Positions 23,401-36,332 are shown, numbered from the stretch's first letter. The stretch is 64,000 nt of DNA from Isoperla grammatica (GCA_945910005.1 OX246747.1:35630550-35694549); one strand, 5' to 3'. A program made the numbers and translations. Notes: a model not told the origin generated them from the letters alone.

Positions 23401-23819
23401 GTTTGTTTATTTTTTTATTTTTTAATTATTTATTTATTTATTTATTTATGTACTTATTGATTTATTTATTTATTTATTTATTTATTTATGAGGTGTACTA
23501 TAATGTTGTGTACCTGTTGCAGTACATCAGTGAACTGTCCCTCCTGTATGCGGACCCCTTCCTGCAGTACGCCCCCAGCCTGACGGCGGCAGCCTGCATC
23601 GCTCTAGCGCGAGAGCTGGCGCAAGTAGCTCCCACCTGGCCCGCCGAGATGCAGACCATCACCGGCTACTCTCACGACCGGCTGCGGCCGTGTGTCGGGG
23701 AGCTGACGCGGATCCACGCGGCCGCTGCGGACTATCCGCAGCAGGCGGTGCGGGAGAAGTACCGCTCGAGCCGTAGGCACGACGTGGCGAGCATCGTTCG
23801 CCCTCCTGCAGAACAGTGA
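14454..23819 (+). CDS. Cyclin A, seven coding exons, complete
   Basis: Cyclin A binds CDK1/CDK2 in S phase and mitosis and is destroyed by the APC/C. Coding exons read by splice site and phase: 14454-14636, 15442-15669, 16465-16692, 18811-19194, 20640-20863, 22585-22789, 23523-23819. Exon 1 carries a KEN motif (HEEKENLGF) and a D-box ([10 protein letters not shown]). The cyclin fold begins near [10 protein letters not shown] and includes [44 protein letters not shown] and [10 protein letters not shown]. The C-terminal lobe ends in [14 protein letters not shown]. Exons 2 and 3 are extra, duplicated hybrids: with them the protein is ~582 residues, without them 430, the usual cyclin A length. 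All joins through exon 5 are phase 0, so either form stays in frame. Confidence 0.93.
15442..15669 (+). CDS. Cyclin A hybrid exon 2 (duplicate)
   Basis: 76 codons, phase 0 at both ends, with acceptor TTCTCCCAG and donor CAG/GTGAGT. The 5' part equals the start of exon 4 ([20 protein letters not shown]) through DLRNAK. It then switches, at AATGCAAA/ACCAATTACA, into the 3' part of exon 1 with its own D-box. It is a recombination product, fully open, and differs from exon 4 at one residue in the shared part (S for A). Confidence 0.8.
16465..16692 (+). CDS. Cyclin A hybrid exon 3 (duplicate)
   Basis: Essentially identical to exon 2, exactly 1023 bp downstream, with the same phase, splice sites and hybrid junction. 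The flanking introns are also nearly identical, so the duplication is recent or an assembly artefact. Confidence 0.8.
17037..18396 (-). mobile_element. LINE 3' fragment with inverted 5' end inside cyclin A intron
   Basis: Inserted in the third copy of the duplicated cyclin intron, between AAATACT and the sequence resuming at AGCTAGAGGATAGG. On the minus strand 18317-17817 reads the C-terminal domain of a non-LTR reverse transcriptase ([40 protein letters not shown]). The same family occurs at 44348-47261. The interior includes two ~100 bp tandem units (17183-17395) and an (AAT)n run (17402-17455). Confidence 0.75.
18159..18383. repeat. Palindrome with 110 bp arms
   Basis: Bases 18159-18268 are the reverse complement of 18274-18383 with a 5 bp spacer (CCCAT). 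It lies at the 5' end of the LINE fragment, as expected from snap-back or twin-primed synthesis. Confidence 0.9.
18811..19194 (+). CDS. Cyclin A exon 4
   Basis: 128 codons, phase 0 at both ends, GAG/GTATGA donor. Begins [20 protein letters not shown] and ends in [16 protein letters not shown], the helix just before the cyclin box. Confidence 0.9.
19200..20244. other. Cyclin A intron, no other gene recognised
   Basis: An open frame at 19636-19824 begins [13 protein letters not shown], faintly like the start of a THAP zinc finger, but it lacks the rest of the domain. GAGGGCAACAAAGCC near 19583 and ACCCTCTAACAATC near 19989 could be ends of a decayed element. Confidence 0.35.
20245..20660 (-). 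mobile_element. SINE-like element, copy 2, with tRNA-like head
   Basis: The body matches copies 1 and 3. On the minus strand the head reads TATGGCTTGGGGCAGTTGCG (A-box-like), an anticodon-like stem (TCTGT/GCAGA), and CCCGGGTTCAAATCCCG (T-arm/B-box). The tail is AAATAAATAAATTCAC. The head runs into cyclin A exon 5. Confidence 0.7.
20640..20863 (+). CDS. Cyclin A exon 5, first half of cyclin box
   Basis: The start is chosen at TGCATTGGTTACAG/ACG. It is phase 0, matching exon 4, and it reproduces the length of the conserved linker exactly ([13 protein letters not shown] here; EME-VKYR-PKPGYM in vertebrates). The residues TRNC do not match the usual VKYR and lie in tRNA-like SINE sequence. The exon ends GCCTC/GTGAGT with two bases carried into exon 6. 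Confidence 0.85.
21208..21636. mobile_element. hAT-like MITE, 8 bp target duplication
   Basis: Flanked by TCCAAAAC on both sides (21200-21207 and 21637-21644). The ends TAAGGATGACTTCGGAT and ATCCGAAGTCATCCCTA are inverted. The interior repeats GGAACCGGTTC palindromes. It sits in cyclin A intron 5. Confidence 0.85.
21679..22353. mobile_element. MITE with TTAA target site (Kolobok/piggyBac-like)
   Basis: TTAA flanks both ends (21675-21678 and 22354-22357). The ends AGGGATAGTCTGGTGAA and inverse ATGAAGAACTA/GACTATCCCT form TIRs of ~30 bp with mismatches. Confidence 0.8.
22585..22789 (+). CDS. Cyclin A exon 6
   Basis: Acceptor GTTTGGCAG and donor ATG/GTAAGC. The first base completes Ser, then [20 protein letters not shown] follows, ending [11 protein letters not shown]. 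Confidence 0.92.
23523..23819 (+). CDS. Cyclin A exon 7, C-terminal lobe and stop
   Basis: Acceptor CCTGTTGCAG, then [20 protein letters not shown] and later [20 protein letters not shown], stop TGA. The sequence is GC-rich compared with its introns. Confidence 0.92.
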   Translation, partial: YISELSLLYADPFLQYAPSLTAAACIALARELAQVAPTWPAEMQTITGYSHDRLRPCVGELTRIHAAAADYPQQAVREKYRSSRRHDVASIVRPPAEQ

Positions 23820-23829
23820 GGGACAAAGC

Positions 23830-24069
23830 GTGTCGAGAGACTGTGCACGACCGTGACTTCCGACGGGCTCGGTTCAGGGCCCCGTGTTTGGCCGCACGCA
23901 CGCTTGGTCAACGGACTTTGGGCACTCTTGGATGCCCTGAATTTTTGGAGGGGTTTCCCATGACGCCATAATGAAGTATCATTATGCAAGTTTCTAGTCT
24001 CATTGATCGTTGGTTACCGGCAGCAGCTCGGGTTTTTGTTTGTTACATTTTAATGCGTTTTGTTATCAT

Positions 24070-24100
<31 letters not shown>

Positions 24101-24429
24101 TATTTTATCATTTAGATCTTATCTAGATTTTACTTTTTGTATAAATCATTTTTGACATTAAGGTTACATATATCGTATGTCTTGATTTTTTTAAAGTTCA
24201 TACACTAGTTTTTGCAGTCTAACTTCTTTTTACAATAATAGGCTATTGCAAAATTGTGTTTGCTTGTGGCAACTTTCGACAATCGTTTTTATCTACGTCA
24301 TAAACCTTCCATTACAGCATAAATAACGGACTAATGTGAAACTTTCTAGAACTGACCGAAGTAATTCTATCATCTGTAGAAATTGGGGTTGCCGTTTGAT
24401 GTGAAAATCCTGGTCTCGAAATAATTTCA
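23830..24429. other. Cyclin A 3' flank
   Basis: Presumed 3' UTR and downstream sequence with an ATTT run (24069-24103). I could not pick a poly(A) signal with confidence. Confidence 0.4.
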
Positions 24430-25127
24430 AAATAGTTTTTTTTTTTTTTTTTTTTTCCTGTGCAGAGTTGGCCTCTTCAACCATTCTTCTTTCTTGCCAT
24501 CCAATACAAGGCTGCCTCCTTCTCTGTCCTGCTCATTGCGTCGGGCAGGGAGTCAATGTCATTCTTGAGGGCGGCGCATCTAAATAGGTGCGCTCTGTCT
24601 TGATCTTCCAACTCACACAATCTACAGGTGCCCGGTTCGTTGCTAATGTTGAAGCGATGCAGGTGGAGTTGCAAAACGTCATGACCGGTTGCAAGCCGGA
24701 ACTGGGCGGTGGCCGTCTTCCTCGACCAGTCTTTGTCTGGCCCCTTCTTGATCTCCGTCCACCAGCTTTTTTGTTTTGCGGCCTCTTCCGTGGTGTTGCT
24801 GAAGATCTTTTTCGTGATTGACTTGATCTTGGTTTTCACGTTTTGGAAGGAGAGAGGCGCTGCTGGTGGTTGCGGTGCTTTTGTGGCACTCTTGGCCAAG
24901 AAGTCTGCTTTTTCATTCCCCATGATGTTGCAGTGGCCAGGGATCCATTGAACCTCTATCAGTTTGTTTTGCTGACGGAGGCTGACAAGGGCGTTTTTGA
25001 AAAGCAGCGATTTGGGATGGAGGTTTGCTGCTTGCGATACGTATTGGATGGCTGAGACGCTGTCGCTGAGGATGACAAACTTTGACTTGTTGAGGGGAAA
25101 AGCAGGGGTTTCGGCAATTTTCGGCAA
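24430..25127 (-). mobile_element. 5'-truncated LINE with RNase H and zinc-knuckle end
   Basis: The minus strand is open for 216 codons. RNase H motifs: ILSDSVSAIQ, then VQWIPGHCNIMGNEKADFLA. After a spacer comes ATGHDVLQLHLHRFNIS and CRLCELEDQDRAHLFRC, the cysteine-rich 3' end of I/Jockey-type LINE ORF2. It ends ALYWMARKKNG, stop, a short 3' UTR and a poly(A) tract (poly-T, 24437-24457). APE and RT are absent, so this is a typical 5'-truncated insertion. Confidence 0.88.
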
Positions 25128-25129
25128 GT

Positions 25130-27320
25130 AGGCCTACATTGATATTACAGACACTGACCATTCATCATGTTCATATTGAATGCCAAATTGGGAGTTTGCA
25201 AGTTCCAGTGTAGTAATACATACTAACCGTTACTAATTTATTACCGGTATAATAAGATATGGATTATCAACGGCAACCCTAGTACGAATGCAACTGGTTA
25301 GCTAGCGTTAGGTGGTTCGGTCGTATATGCCCTATGACCTTTGTGTACGGCCGTACCGTTTGCTTGGGGACAGACTGGATTTACCGCCGGACAGTCTGAG
25401 CTCTTGTATGGATTTTTGCATTCGTGTTTGACAAAAAAAAATTGATGCGGTTTATGGAGGAAAATTTATCTAGTCTTACGGAACTCCTGATGACTGCTTT
25501 TGTTACATTGTGTAGGCCAGTAGGTATAGAGTGCAGCTTATGTTATGTGCTTCCCTCAGACTAAATTAAATGTCCTCGACGATAACTGTTATTACTGAGA
25601 AGTGATTCTTTATGTATCTGTGTTTACATTTATATGGGTGTAGGTATAAGAAAATGTGTCACTTTTGAGTTTAATCTTACTTTGTTAAACCTTTTGCTAT
25701 TGGCCAAAATTAAATTTTTAACAATGTTATCTAGCTCTAAATTGCTAATGAAGTTATTTAAATTTATTTTCCATTATTATCACTAATAAACCAAAACCAC
25801 CCTTGTTTGATTGTTTCGAGTCGGACCATGCTTGATGCAAGGTTAGGTATGGACCATGAGTATCATTCCAATGTGCATATATATATAATTTAATCTAGTA
25901 TTTTCAATTGACTGAAAGAAACCCTAGAGGTTTATTTTACTGACTATTGTTCATATAATTAAAAAATATTAGTGTAGATTTCTGCTAGCATTTATCCACA
26001 TTTGTTTATTTGGCCTGGTCACAGGTGCTACGAGTGATATTCTATGAAGTATATGTGTTTGTAACATTTAAAAAATCTAATTAACATTGAAAATAAATAA
26101 TAATAATAATAATAACTCTCTATCATTCTGTTAGTACAACCCAAACAATTAAAATAAGTCTTGACGATCTAGAGTGAAGTTAAATGATCCAACATAACAA
26201 CTGTTACATTCTAAGTCCTAAAATCCAGATTTAATGTGATTAGGCCCGCCGTTTGTGTTTAGCGCAGTGTGTTCGAGATAATATGTAGAAACTTGTTAAG
26301 ATACAAGTTATCGAATGTTTCTGTACACAGGTTAGGGATTTGTTATACAAGTCAACAAGGGTTTGAGTCTAATGATACAAGCCATTAGTAGGCCTATATG
26401 GTCTGTGTACTGTGACACCACTTTGCCACTTTGAACACTGAAGAGACGTGAAGCTCTGGAACTCGTCAAGTGAAGACTCTGGGACAACTTGCTTGGGGGC
26501 ATAGCATTAAGTAAATTCAAAGAATCCAGTTTTATGATTTTTGTTACTAGTTGTTGCCAGCTCTAGTGTTATTTTTTCAAACTCCATATATTACCATTTA
26601 ATTTTAAATTGCATGTTAGATATTTTAAAGCAAACGGCATGGTACTGAATTTGTCTGTTCTGTTCAAAAATGTCTGCTGGCCAACCACACAACATGTTGG
26701 TTCAGGTACTGATTACTTGCAAAATTTTACCAGCAGTAAGCTTTTGAATTATTCAACTGGGGATTATTTGCTACTATGTAGTATTAACCATAAGATTTGT
26801 TGCTGGAAATTTTATTTTTGTTTGATAACTTGGGAGTCTTCTTGTTGTCTTTAGTTATTTTTACACAGTGAAAAACCTTACTCTTACAACATTGCAATTA
26901 AAAAACAGTAATCTACCACCAACAAGTCTATGGCTGTGACAGATACTACAGTATCTACTTACAAAATGTATGCACAAAGTTCTTTGCCTTAATATGCATG
27001 TATACCATAGGAGTTAAGCATGGAGAATTCAAGTGAACAGGATAAGTAAATGATTAAGAGCCAATATGGTACGTATGTGTACCTCGCAATAATACTGTGA
27101 AAGAATTAATTTCTGTTGTGACAAAATTTATGTTCAGATTACCAGTACAGTAGCCTAATAAAAACAAGTTCGAGGGCAATGTGTTTCATTTTAAGACATA
27201 AGTGATATTTGATGTTGATGTCCTTTTGCCTCACGTCACTTTTCTCAATCAGAAAATAGCTCTAGGAAAATATTACGTACATTCCCGTTACATACCCACC
27301 TGTGACAGAAAACCTAAGTC
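25130..27320. other. No gene recognised
   Basis: AT-rich non-coding sequence with an (ATA)n run near 26095-26115. No splice-bounded frame with a recognisable protein motif. Confidence 0.5.
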
Positions 27321-27323
27321 TAA

Positions 27324-27470
27324 GGTTGGAATTCATAGTCGGCCCCTACACCTAGGGGTGCCCATTGTTACCAAGGTAACAATTGTTTGCATGTTATTTC
27401 CCATAAACAAAACAAATCCAAAGCAACAATGGGTGCCCCTAGGTGTAGGAGCCGACTATGAATTCCAACC
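27324..27470. mobile_element. Palindromic MITE, TAA target duplication
   Basis: GGTTGGAATTCATAGTCGGC at the left is inverted at the right, with ~47 bp arms around a ~50 bp loop. TAA flanks both ends. It lies directly upstream of the tubulin pseudogene. Confidence 0.8.
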
Positions 27471-27473
27471 TAA

Positions 27474-28990
<1,517 letters not shown>

Positions 28991-30540
28991 TAACTGGCGA
29001 CACAAGATGTTATTACGACGACATTAGACATTGGTAACTGGCTCTCTAGAAATGAACTTGCACTAAAATTTTGATTAAAGTCGATCGATGATAACTGCAC
29101 ATGTAATATAAATCATTCAAATTGTATGTACTGCAAGTTGAGATTAAGCTTGTGAATATTGTAGAAAAAAATATGCACCTACCGCTATTAGTTTTTTATT
29201 TATTGAGTGTTGAAATGTGTTGGAATTCCCTATGTTATACATTGTAACTGAACAAAAACCTACACTTTCAATCAAATAACTTTGCGTAGCACCTTCAAAA
29301 AGTAATACTATATTGTATTGTACCAAATTTTCGTCCTAAATGTAGATAACTTCATGACTAACATGAATACGTGTGAAAAAGATGATCGAACGCGATCCGT
29401 TTTCGAGATATTTGCGTTGGTGTGTCAATTTTACCTCAAATCTACTCAAATTAGAAACTATAAATATACTTTATTAATAAAAAAAAATATATAATTTCAA
29501 GAAGTTCAGTATTAAATGCTACTCACATGTAATAATTCTTGAAATTCATAATTTAGAATTAAAAAAAGTATTTTTTCATGTCCATTTAATTTGAATAGTT
29601 TAGTTGTTGTATTGAATGGGTAGTTCACTTCATCGATCGACTTTAACTCTTTACAAATTTACTTGTTTTTCCTTCTTTGTGTATCAGTGAATTTATTATT
29701 CCAAATTTGGTGATGGGATTGTTTTCCTTCTATTATTAAGTATGCTGATATTAATATATTTTTACACTTTTGTATTCGTTCTATCGATTTGCTAAATACA
29801 TGCACTTTAAATGAAACACAGCTTGCTGGATTTACATCCACTATGCTTTGATTTTAACAATAGGTTGTCTCAGCTGAACTTAGAAGAAAGTCAGTAGGTT
29901 GACGGCAGTCGTTACAATTACAAACGGTTGCAATACAGTTAAATTAGACGGACCTTGGTTAAAATCACGCTAAAATAATGTTAATTCTTCTTCAGCCCTC
30001 CTTGGCAAGTAGCTAGATTGTAATGGTATCTATTTTACTTATCATGTTGATTTAATTTTTTGGAACTTTGTAATTAATATGATCTAGGTCTACATTTTCT
30101 ACTAGATTCAAATTGACAGTTGATAAACACTTACTGACTGAGTTTATGTTCAGCTGGGAAGCCTCGACTTGTTTATTGTTATGTAGTTTTACACCCAAGA
30201 CGGGCTACCTACAATAGGTTATTTTGAAAGTAGATCAATTTCCATTTGGCCAATTGGCCCCCATTAACATAAATATGTATTTACCCAAATGTATTAAAAA
30301 CTAGCCTCCTAGCTGAAGTAACCACAGCTTGCTGGCTCTTTTCTTGTGCAAGTGCCCCCTGGTCCGGAACAGAAGTCTGGTACCAAAAGTCGCCGCACCA
30401 ACACCACGCTATCCAATTTTTTATATTGGATAGTTAGACAAAAGAATGGCTGAAAAAGCCTTCTTGGCATAAGAAGGGGAAAAAAAAATTTTTTTTTAAC
30501 TTTAGGGCCTACTCTCATAATAATTGCAATCAAGTTGGTG
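28991..30540. other. No gene recognised
   Basis: AT-rich sequence with no convincing exon, RNA gene or bounded repeat. Confidence 0.5.
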
Positions 30541-30544
30541 AATA

Positions 30545-30727
30545 GGGAACTTCTTTATACCGTAACAAACGTATTTATAACAAAATTATCTACGGGATAT
30601 AACAAACTGTTTTTGAGGTCCCAAAAGGTTCTTATGCATGTAAAGGTACCATCTTTATAAAGAAATATTCTTTATAACAAAATAATAATCTGGCACCCAA
30701 CAGTTCATTATAAATAAGTTTTACTGT
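30545..30727. mobile_element. Pogo-like MITE, copy 1
   Basis: GAACTTCTTTATA at the left and TTATAAATAAGTTTTACTGTA at the right are inverted ends. The interior CTGTTTTTGAGGTCCCAAAAG is shared with 37478-37640. Confidence 0.6.
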
Positions 30728-31328
30728 ACTATTATAATATCAAGATGAAATATGGTGAGATAGGCTGAACAAGGAAGGAACATAATGGAGAGCTGCATAT
30801 TGTGGCAACTGCAATTGTGGAGGTAGGATGTTAAAATGAAAGAGAGAGAGCTATGATCATTGTATAACTGCAATCACGCATTATTTATCTGTTGCTAGTA
30901 CGTACATTAGACTTTTAAAATTATAATATACTATGATAACTAACTGATCATTAATTCATTATTCTTTCTAGTTACAAATTATGAACAATATAAATACATA
31001 TTTATCCTATCTACCTACTGAAAATGTACACAACCTTTTTGTTCAATAACATTAATAACATTTATCTACAACAAAACAAAGTCTAGTAGCTTGTAATATT
31101 TCTTGGGAAGATGACTCAACTCAGCTGATGTTAATACCTAGGCTACGTGTGGACATATTGCAGTGTCATGTATTGCGATAATCACAAGTATTAGCATTAT
31201 TAGAGATGGGTGGAATTAGCATTGTGCTATAGATGCTGGTTGCTAATGAATATGTTTTTGGAAGTGTTACAAAAAGCTTTTTTCAGAAATAGGTGCTATA
31301 AATGCTAAAATACACAAAATGCCAGGTA

Positions 31329-31472
31329 CTGTAATCCCTCCATCAATTCAGACTCTGTTAATTCAAGGTAGAATGAAGTTCCTCCAGAAGGTTTAGACAC
31401 AAGGCATAATGTTGATTTTTTGTGTAATTCACACTACGGTCCTTTGGAATTTGCATTAAAGAGGGATTACTG
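31329..31472. mobile_element. TA-flanked MITE with CNGTAATCCCTC ends
   Basis: CTGTAATCCCTC at the left and GAGGGATTACTG at the right, both followed by TA. Related right ends occur at 41142-41156 and possibly 48290. Confidence 0.65.
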
Positions 31473-31474
31473 TA

Positions 31475-32930
31475 TATTGATTATTGAATCATAAAAAATA
31501 GAAATTCAATAGTAACCAGAATGATCTATGAATTAAGGGGGCTTCAATAGCCAAGATTATTTGTGCAATAGTAGCCTACTACAGAAGATTTTTGTTTCCA
31601 AGTTTAAGTTTGGTTCCAAACCACTAGAGTGAAGTTTTTCCCCATGGCCATGTCTACAAATCTTGATTTAAAATAAATACAAATCATATAGGCTAGGCAT
31701 GCTAATTGTAGATACTTCAAACATTTTTAAATGTTTGGAAAATTGAGTGCCCGATATTTCATTGAAGGTAGGCTGTAGTCAAGGAAGGTTATTGTTGGCC
31801 TGTCTTTATTGTTGATTTTGAATATGGAACATAGGCCTATGTACTTCAAATATCCTGAAGTATGTTTAGATTATGATCTAATTAAGTGAGCGTCTCAATT
31901 CTACTTTTATTACTCTCGTTTCTTTTCTTTTTTTTTACCTCGCCATAGTGGGCGAACGGAGAGTCCAATCAAGTTGAAATTTGGACCATCCACAAGCTTC
32001 GATGTGGATTGAATGTAATTAGATTTGTAAAAAAATCGGCCGAGAAGTTAAAAAGTTACACCACAGTTCCTCAAAACTATTTCTAAAACAAAATGGCAGC
32101 AAAATGTGAGATAGCCATTTTATAGTAATTTTTCGTCCGGTCACGAATATGTTAATTTTATCTCGATCCGATAAGTATTGGTGGTATAAATTGCATTTAT
32201 ATTGCTGTCAATTAGAAGTAACCTAGACAAACAAAGTTCTTTGAATTAGAAACCAGCACAAAACTATAGAGATGGGACAAAAATATTATACAAAAACATA
32301 TTATATCTGTTGTCATGTTGAGATTCGTTTATGTCTTGTGTAGGCTAATTATAGTAATAGTTAAGAACAAAATCACACCATTGTCACTTTGCCTTCAGTT
32401 GAAAGGAAATAAAATTAATGGTACATGAAGCAATAAAGTAACATATTCCAGATTACACCTTGCACAACTGTGATTTCTACACACGGGTTCGATTGAGTAA
32501 GATAGGTACGTCCCCTTTGTCTGCGCGTGCACTGAATGGGAGACATTGTTCCCGTTGCAGACCATGTGGGGCTGGTGGCTTCGATGCCCTCGTGATCTAA
32601 CCGCTTGGGACTTTGACGTGCTGTATTTTCAAGTTTTTCTTTTTATCCGTTTATAAGAGGGAGTTTTCGGTATTCTAGTTATTTCTTTTCATTTATAATA
32701 AAACACAATAAACTTTAACTTCAGCATACCTTTAACAATAAATAGTTGCAACAAAGCAGTTATTTTAGTATTGAAAAAATGGTCCAATATAATATGTTAG
32801 ATTTAGAAACTTGTGGCTAAATATCTATTTTAAAGTGCTCTTTAACACCCATCTCTAAATCATCATCCAGGCAAGGACTATGCAAGTACTGACTCTCAAT
32901 TGAATAATATTTAAAATAACTTTACACAAA
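31475..32930. other. No gene recognised
   Basis: AT-rich. The segment from TCGCCATAGTGGGCGAACGG near 31939 to about 32260 differs in composition and may be part of a repeat not otherwise represented here. Confidence 0.4.
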
Positions 32931-33840
32931 TTGAAGAATATACAAATATCATTTAGGCTAGACACTCTTTAAGAAGTATAAATTAATGTTGAAATATTAA
33001 AATTTACATCACTCGCAAATGCTTAATTGTACCACGCTCCTATCAACTGGCATTATTGTTAATAACTAAGCTTAAACTAAGTTAGGCATTGGCACGCCAA
33101 GAGCTAATATAAAATATCACAATCAAAATAAATCACAATAGTAAAATATATAAAACGAGTGAAGAAATATACAGTCTCAATAGTTCCCTGTTGGTGGTGG
33201 TATTCTGCAACATGCAGTGTTGCCACGTTTGAGCAGATTGAAGAATATACAAATATCATTTGGCTAGACACTCTTTAAGAAGTATAAATTAATGTTGAAA
33301 TGTTAAAATTATTAAAACTTACATCACTCGCAAATGCTTAATTGTACTACACTCCTATCAACTGGCATTATTGTTAATAACTAAGCTTAAACTAAGTTAG
33401 GCATTGGCACGCCAAGAGCTAATATAAAATATCACAATCAAAATAAATCACAATAGTAAAATATATAAAACGAGTGAAGAAATATACAGTCTCAATAGTT
33501 CCCTGTTGGTGGTGGTATTCTGCAACATGCAGTGTTGCCACGTTTGAGCAGATTGAAGAATATACAAATATCATTTGGCTAGACACTCTTTAAGAAGTAT
33601 AAATTAATGTTGAAATGTTAAAATTATTAAAACTTACATCACTCGCAAATGCTTAATTGTACCACACTCCTATCAACTGGCATTATTGTTAATAACTAAG
33701 CTTAAACTAAGTTACTTGGCATGCCAAGCTAATAATCACAATAGTAATAGTAAATAAATAGTCTCAATAGTTCCCTGTTGGTGGTGGTATTCTGCAACAT
33801 TGAGGGGGCGGTGCAGTGTTGCCACGTTTGAGCAGTTCCT
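32931..33840. repeat. Tandem repeat, three units of ~307-315 bp
   Basis: TTGAAGAATATACAAATATC recurs at 32931, 33238 and about 33553. Units two and three are nearly identical. Each unit boundary contains GTTCCCTGTTGGTGGTGGTA, which overlaps the 3' part of the candidate exon at 33770-33936. Confidence 0.85.
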
Positions 33841-33936
33841 CAATGCTGCATTGTTCCAGCCTCACACCGCGTTCCACGACGTGTCTCATACATCGATTGG
33901 CTGTGAGGTCGCCACAACTGGACGCTGCCGTCACTG
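33770..33936 (-). CDS. Candidate terminal exon, frame unsure
   Basis: A minus-strand acceptor (TTATTTCCTCAG) precedes ~170 GC-richer bases. One frame reads DGSVQLWRPHSQSMYETRRG and stops; DGSVQLW resembles the end of a WD40 repeat. A second frame reads CMRHVVERGVRLEQCSIEEL and stops at PPPTGNY. I cannot choose between them, and no upstream exon was found. Confidence 0.25.
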
Positions 33937-33999
33937 AGGAAATAAGAGATGCATCTTGTATGAATATGATCAATGAATCTCATATTAAAGCATACTAGG

Positions 34000-34950
34000 T
34001 GTATAACAATAAAAACTGATGTGCAAGACCAGCACAAAACAACACTAACATACAAGTTTATGCCTCCGACAGGACATCGAAAAGTTGTGCTTAGTATCGA
34101 TCAGGCCTGTTCGCGGTCTACATATTACGTCGTAGTATCAGTGGGGTCCTGTGTCCTGGTGATGGATGGTATGTAATCATGGTATGAAATCTTCCAAGGT
34201 CTGGGGTGACAAACTGCACCCGTTTCGAGGCTAGAAAGGTTCCACCTAAAAGTATTTCTCTGATGTTGTCACGTGCATGGTCACAACTCACAACCAACTA
34301 TAATTATTAATAAATGCAGAATGAAGTAAGCTGCCATGCCTTATGTCACTGTATTTTAGTCACATCCCAAATTGCATGCGACAGAGCTGCGTAGTCGGTT
34401 GTCACCATTGAGCTACCGAGACCCTCTTTTTTCCAAATTACGGCAGACAAAGTTTTATCACAAACTTTATGGTTTGGTGTATTTTTAACTCTATTTAACA
34501 ATGCTTGCACATAAATCTTCACTAACACTTTATACTATTCGATTGAACTAATTATCATAATGCAACAATGCAATTACTCGGTTTATTTACTTTATTTACA
34601 TTATTGATGTTACGTGTTATGTAATTTGATTTTTCATTAAGGCAGGTCTACACAAGAACGTAATTTAAAAGGTGTAACGTGTAGCCCTAGTCGTAATGTT
34701 GGGACATAGAAAATTCACTCACTGAAAACAGAAGACTACCTGCACTGCGATCATGTAACTTTGGTAGATAACGATTGACATCGTTGAAAATTGTACGTTT
34801 GAACGATCGTAGCTCTTAAATGCAAGTATGTACAGCTCGGTAACGCTATTAAACGTTGTACACTCATTCTGGGGATGACAACTAGCCATAGTTGAAAAAA
34901 TATGGGATGCAAACCCCAAATATCATTATTATCATCATCTCCAAAATCGT
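34000..34950. other. No gene recognised
   Basis: Contains AAGGCAGGTCTACACAAGAA near 34640, which resembles the flank at 7898-7960 (TTTCACAC..., CGTAATGTTGG), probably a decayed mobile element end. Confidence 0.35.
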
Positions 34951-34954
34951 GCGC

Positions 34955-35157
34955 GCCTCTCGATCGCAAGCACCCAGCCATTATTAGCTTTCGATACCAT
35001 AAAATGTCGGAAACGCCGGTGTTTTAACGACTTTATTTCACAAAACTAAAGTGGGACGGACTATACCTTTAGAGTTTAGGCCTACCCCTAGAACACAGTG
35101 GAATATTAGTATAAATACGTGCTGTGAGAAGTTACTCTATGGATCTACTGGATCTTG
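34955..35157. repeat. Dispersed repeat, second copy
   Basis: Matches 3542-3742 from AGCTTTCGATACCA to TACTCTATGGATC. Its 3' part recurs at 35660-35745 as part of a local tandem duplication. Confidence 0.65.
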
Positions 35158-35241
35158 AACATGTTCGTGGCGAGGATCGAGGCAAGAGTCGCAATTTCAC
35201 GGTGGTAAGCGCGTTCGGTACGCCCGCCAGCCCTAACTTAC

Positions 35242-35394
35242 TTGGTATCTTCGCTTGAAGTTCGGATTCGCGTTCTCCTTTTCGTTCTCCAGCTGCGTGA
35301 TGTAGGCGAGCTGATCGCGGGCGACGCGTTTATACGTCTCGTTCTTCTCCCTGAGGATGTTACACTGTCGCTGCATCTCAGCAAAACTGTGCTC
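35242..35394 (-). CDS. Coiled-coil exon, copy A (kinesin gene, inferred)
   Basis: 51 codons, phase 0 at both ends, acceptor GTTTGGCAG, donor CAA/GTAAGT. Reads EHSFAEMQRQCNILREKNET and ends NPNFKRRYQ; heptad-like and charged. Assigned to the kinesin only because it lies downstream of the motor exons on the same strand. Confidence 0.6.
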
Positions 35395-35827
35395 CTGCCA
35401 AACACACACAACATAGGTGTTTTCGTGTACCCATTCTTGCATCATGAGTCAAGGCCCCCATTGACTCTACATTCCTTGGTACATATATTTCTACTTCCGG
35501 ACGCCATCTTTGTCGAACCGATCGTGCTTTGATCACGCTGACGCGCTGCGCTCAGTGTATCGCTATGTCATGTAAACGACCACATTATGTTATAATAAAT
35601 AAACAAGTAATTCCTACAGAACACCTTGTGTTGTAATTGGTCTCCCCCGGATCCAATAAGTTTAGGCCTACCCCTAGAACACAGTGGAATATTAGTATAA
35701 ATACGTGCTGTGAGAAGTTACTCTATGGATCTACTGGATCTTGAATATGTTCGTGGCGAGGATCGAGGCAAGAGTCGCAATTTCACGGTGGTAAGCGCGT
35801 TCGGTACGCCCGCCAGCCCTAACTTAC

Positions 35828-35980
35828 TTGGTATCTTCGCTTGAAAATCGGATTCGCGTTCTCCTTTTCGTTCTCCAGCTGCGTGATGTAGGCGAGCCGA
35901 TCGCGGGCGGCGCGTTTATACGTCTCGTTCCTCTCCCTGAGGATGTTACACTGTCGCTGCATCTCAGCAAAACGCTGCTC
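35828..35980 (-). CDS. Coiled-coil exon, copy B
   Basis: A near-identical 51-codon phase 0-0 exon 586 bp away, with six or so residue differences (EQRFAEMQRQCNILRERNET, ending NPIFKRRYQ). Flanking intron sequence is duplicated too (35072-35416 against 35660-36005). Both copies are open with intact splice sites. Confidence 0.6.
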
Positions 35981-36057
35981 CTGCCAAACACACACAACAT
36001 AGGTGTTATTTACATTGTCTACCCCCCCCCCCCCCCCCTCAAGAGGTTGTTGCTGCA

Positions 36058-36332
36058 TAAAAATAAATAGATAAATTCACATTTAGAGTCTACCCACTCA
36101 GTAACTAAACTGATTTGCAGTGGGGGACTTTAATTTAAAGCGACTGAACCAACCCTATAGGCTCCGAACACCATCGAGGAGTGAGTGATGATAACCAATC
36201 AAAGATCGATATTTCAAATACGAAACATATGAATCAGTGATAGTGCGAACACTTGCGGACAAATGTCAGAATCAACAAGGCCGATTCAGAACAACGTTGA
36301 ATTTATTGAGTGCTTCGTTGCTAGGACGGCTC
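36058..36332 (-). mobile_element. SINE-like element, copy 3 (head missing)
   Basis: Same body as copies 1 and 2, from AAATTCACATTTAGAGTC to GCTAGGACGGCTCC. The tRNA-like head is absent; the Tigger-like sequence begins at the junction. Confidence 0.75.
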
